Below, piece after piece: positions 63,929 through 64,000 of a stretch of 64,000 nucleotides of DNA. The stretch spans positions 26,009 to 90,008 of the forward strand of contig CAJJBP010000012.1 of assembly GCA_905182425.1 (NCBI GenBank), read 5' to 3'. Made by a program: the position numbers and the translations under genes. The DNA comes from an uncultured Planktomarina sp. GTDB taxonomy: Bacteria; Pseudomonadota; Alphaproteobacteria; Rhodobacterales; Rhodobacteraceae. The notes under the pieces are model-generated. The model made no database searches and was not told the origin of the DNA. It saw only the letters and a list, made by a program, of their open reading frames with translations. The stretch's first letter is position 1. Every line of letters starts with the position of its first letter.

Positions 63929-64000
63929 ATGAAAAGATTTCTTATTCAACGGGAAATGGACGGCATCGGTGGTGCTCCAAGGAACGATTTAAACAATGCT
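63929..64000 (+). CDS. DUF4242-like small protein, 5' end only
   Basis: The 24 visible codons begin MKRFLIQREMDGIGGAPRN, matching the start of DUF4242 (SCO4226-like) nickel-binding small proteins. GGAGAAGG precedes the ATG. The gene runs off the right edge. Confidence 0.6.
   Translation, partial: MKRFLIQREMDGIGGAPRNDLNNA

Overview
The window most resembles the chromosome of a marine alphaproteobacterium of the Rhodobacterales (Roseobacter-like). The pointers are a Liv-type ABC operon with a FadD-like ligase, a zur/znu cluster with DUF1007, NicO-like and CobW genes, a DUF6525 gene, TRAP/TAXI and EamA transporters, and twin-arginine signals. This is inferred from gene content; no rRNA or tRNA gene was seen. 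Most of the window is AT-rich, while about 51.6-59.3 kb is visibly GC-richer.

Layout. 0-11.5 kb holds metabolic genes: a D-lyxose isomerase homologue with an in-frame stop, an EamA permease, an amidase, a 2-oxoglutarate oxygenase, malonyl-CoA decarboxylase, GNAT, htpG and an exported protein. 11.9-18.7 kb is a complete branched-chain-amino-acid-type ABC operon ending in an acyl-CoA ligase. 18.8-25.2 kb is a zinc-acquisition regulon (znuB-znuC-zur diverging from znuA-DUF1007-NicO, then a CobW GTPase), with a shared ATAACATKAC motif at three promoters. 25.3-30 kb has an RdhA/QueG-like iron-sulfur protein, a PdxA paralogue coupled to a TIM-barrel/cupin fusion, and a threonine-dehydratase-like gene.

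30-45.6 kb is a sugar island. The gene set fits L-fucose or a related deoxysugar or sugar acid: FucD-type dehydratase, FAH-family hydrolase, split UxaA pair, mutarotase, lactonase-type amidohydrolase, GntR regulator, Rbs-like ABC importer, idonate-dehydrogenase-like enzyme and a fucose-dehydrogenase-like aldo/keto reductase. It is partly decayed: an internally deleted amidohydrolase, an enolase-family gene with two stops and a frameshift, an IS3 orfA scrap fused to an enolase C-terminus, and a frameshifted reductase.

45.7-62.3 kb is a mosaic mobile region. It has a dead integrase beside an intact one, a P4/satellite-like module (integrase, small gene, AlpA, primase-helicase, HGG protein), and then a catabolic cassette (CMD-family protein, ThDP enzyme, alpha/beta hydrolase, DUF1185, GntR, fused TRAP permease, TAXI receptor). 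The cassette lies between a solo 49-bp IS6 end and a full IS6 copy, followed by an Fsr-like MFS gene and a second IS6 remnant. A degenerate non-coding repeat occurs on both sides, once with the HGG gene inside it and once without. The right edge has an amputated dimethylargininase joined to an HxlR regulator and two small genes.

Many genes between 45 and 57 kb, plus znuA, carry single-base frame breaks, mostly in short homopolymers. Part of the apparent decay may therefore be sequencing error; the stop-codon, deletion and chimera lesions are less easily explained that way.
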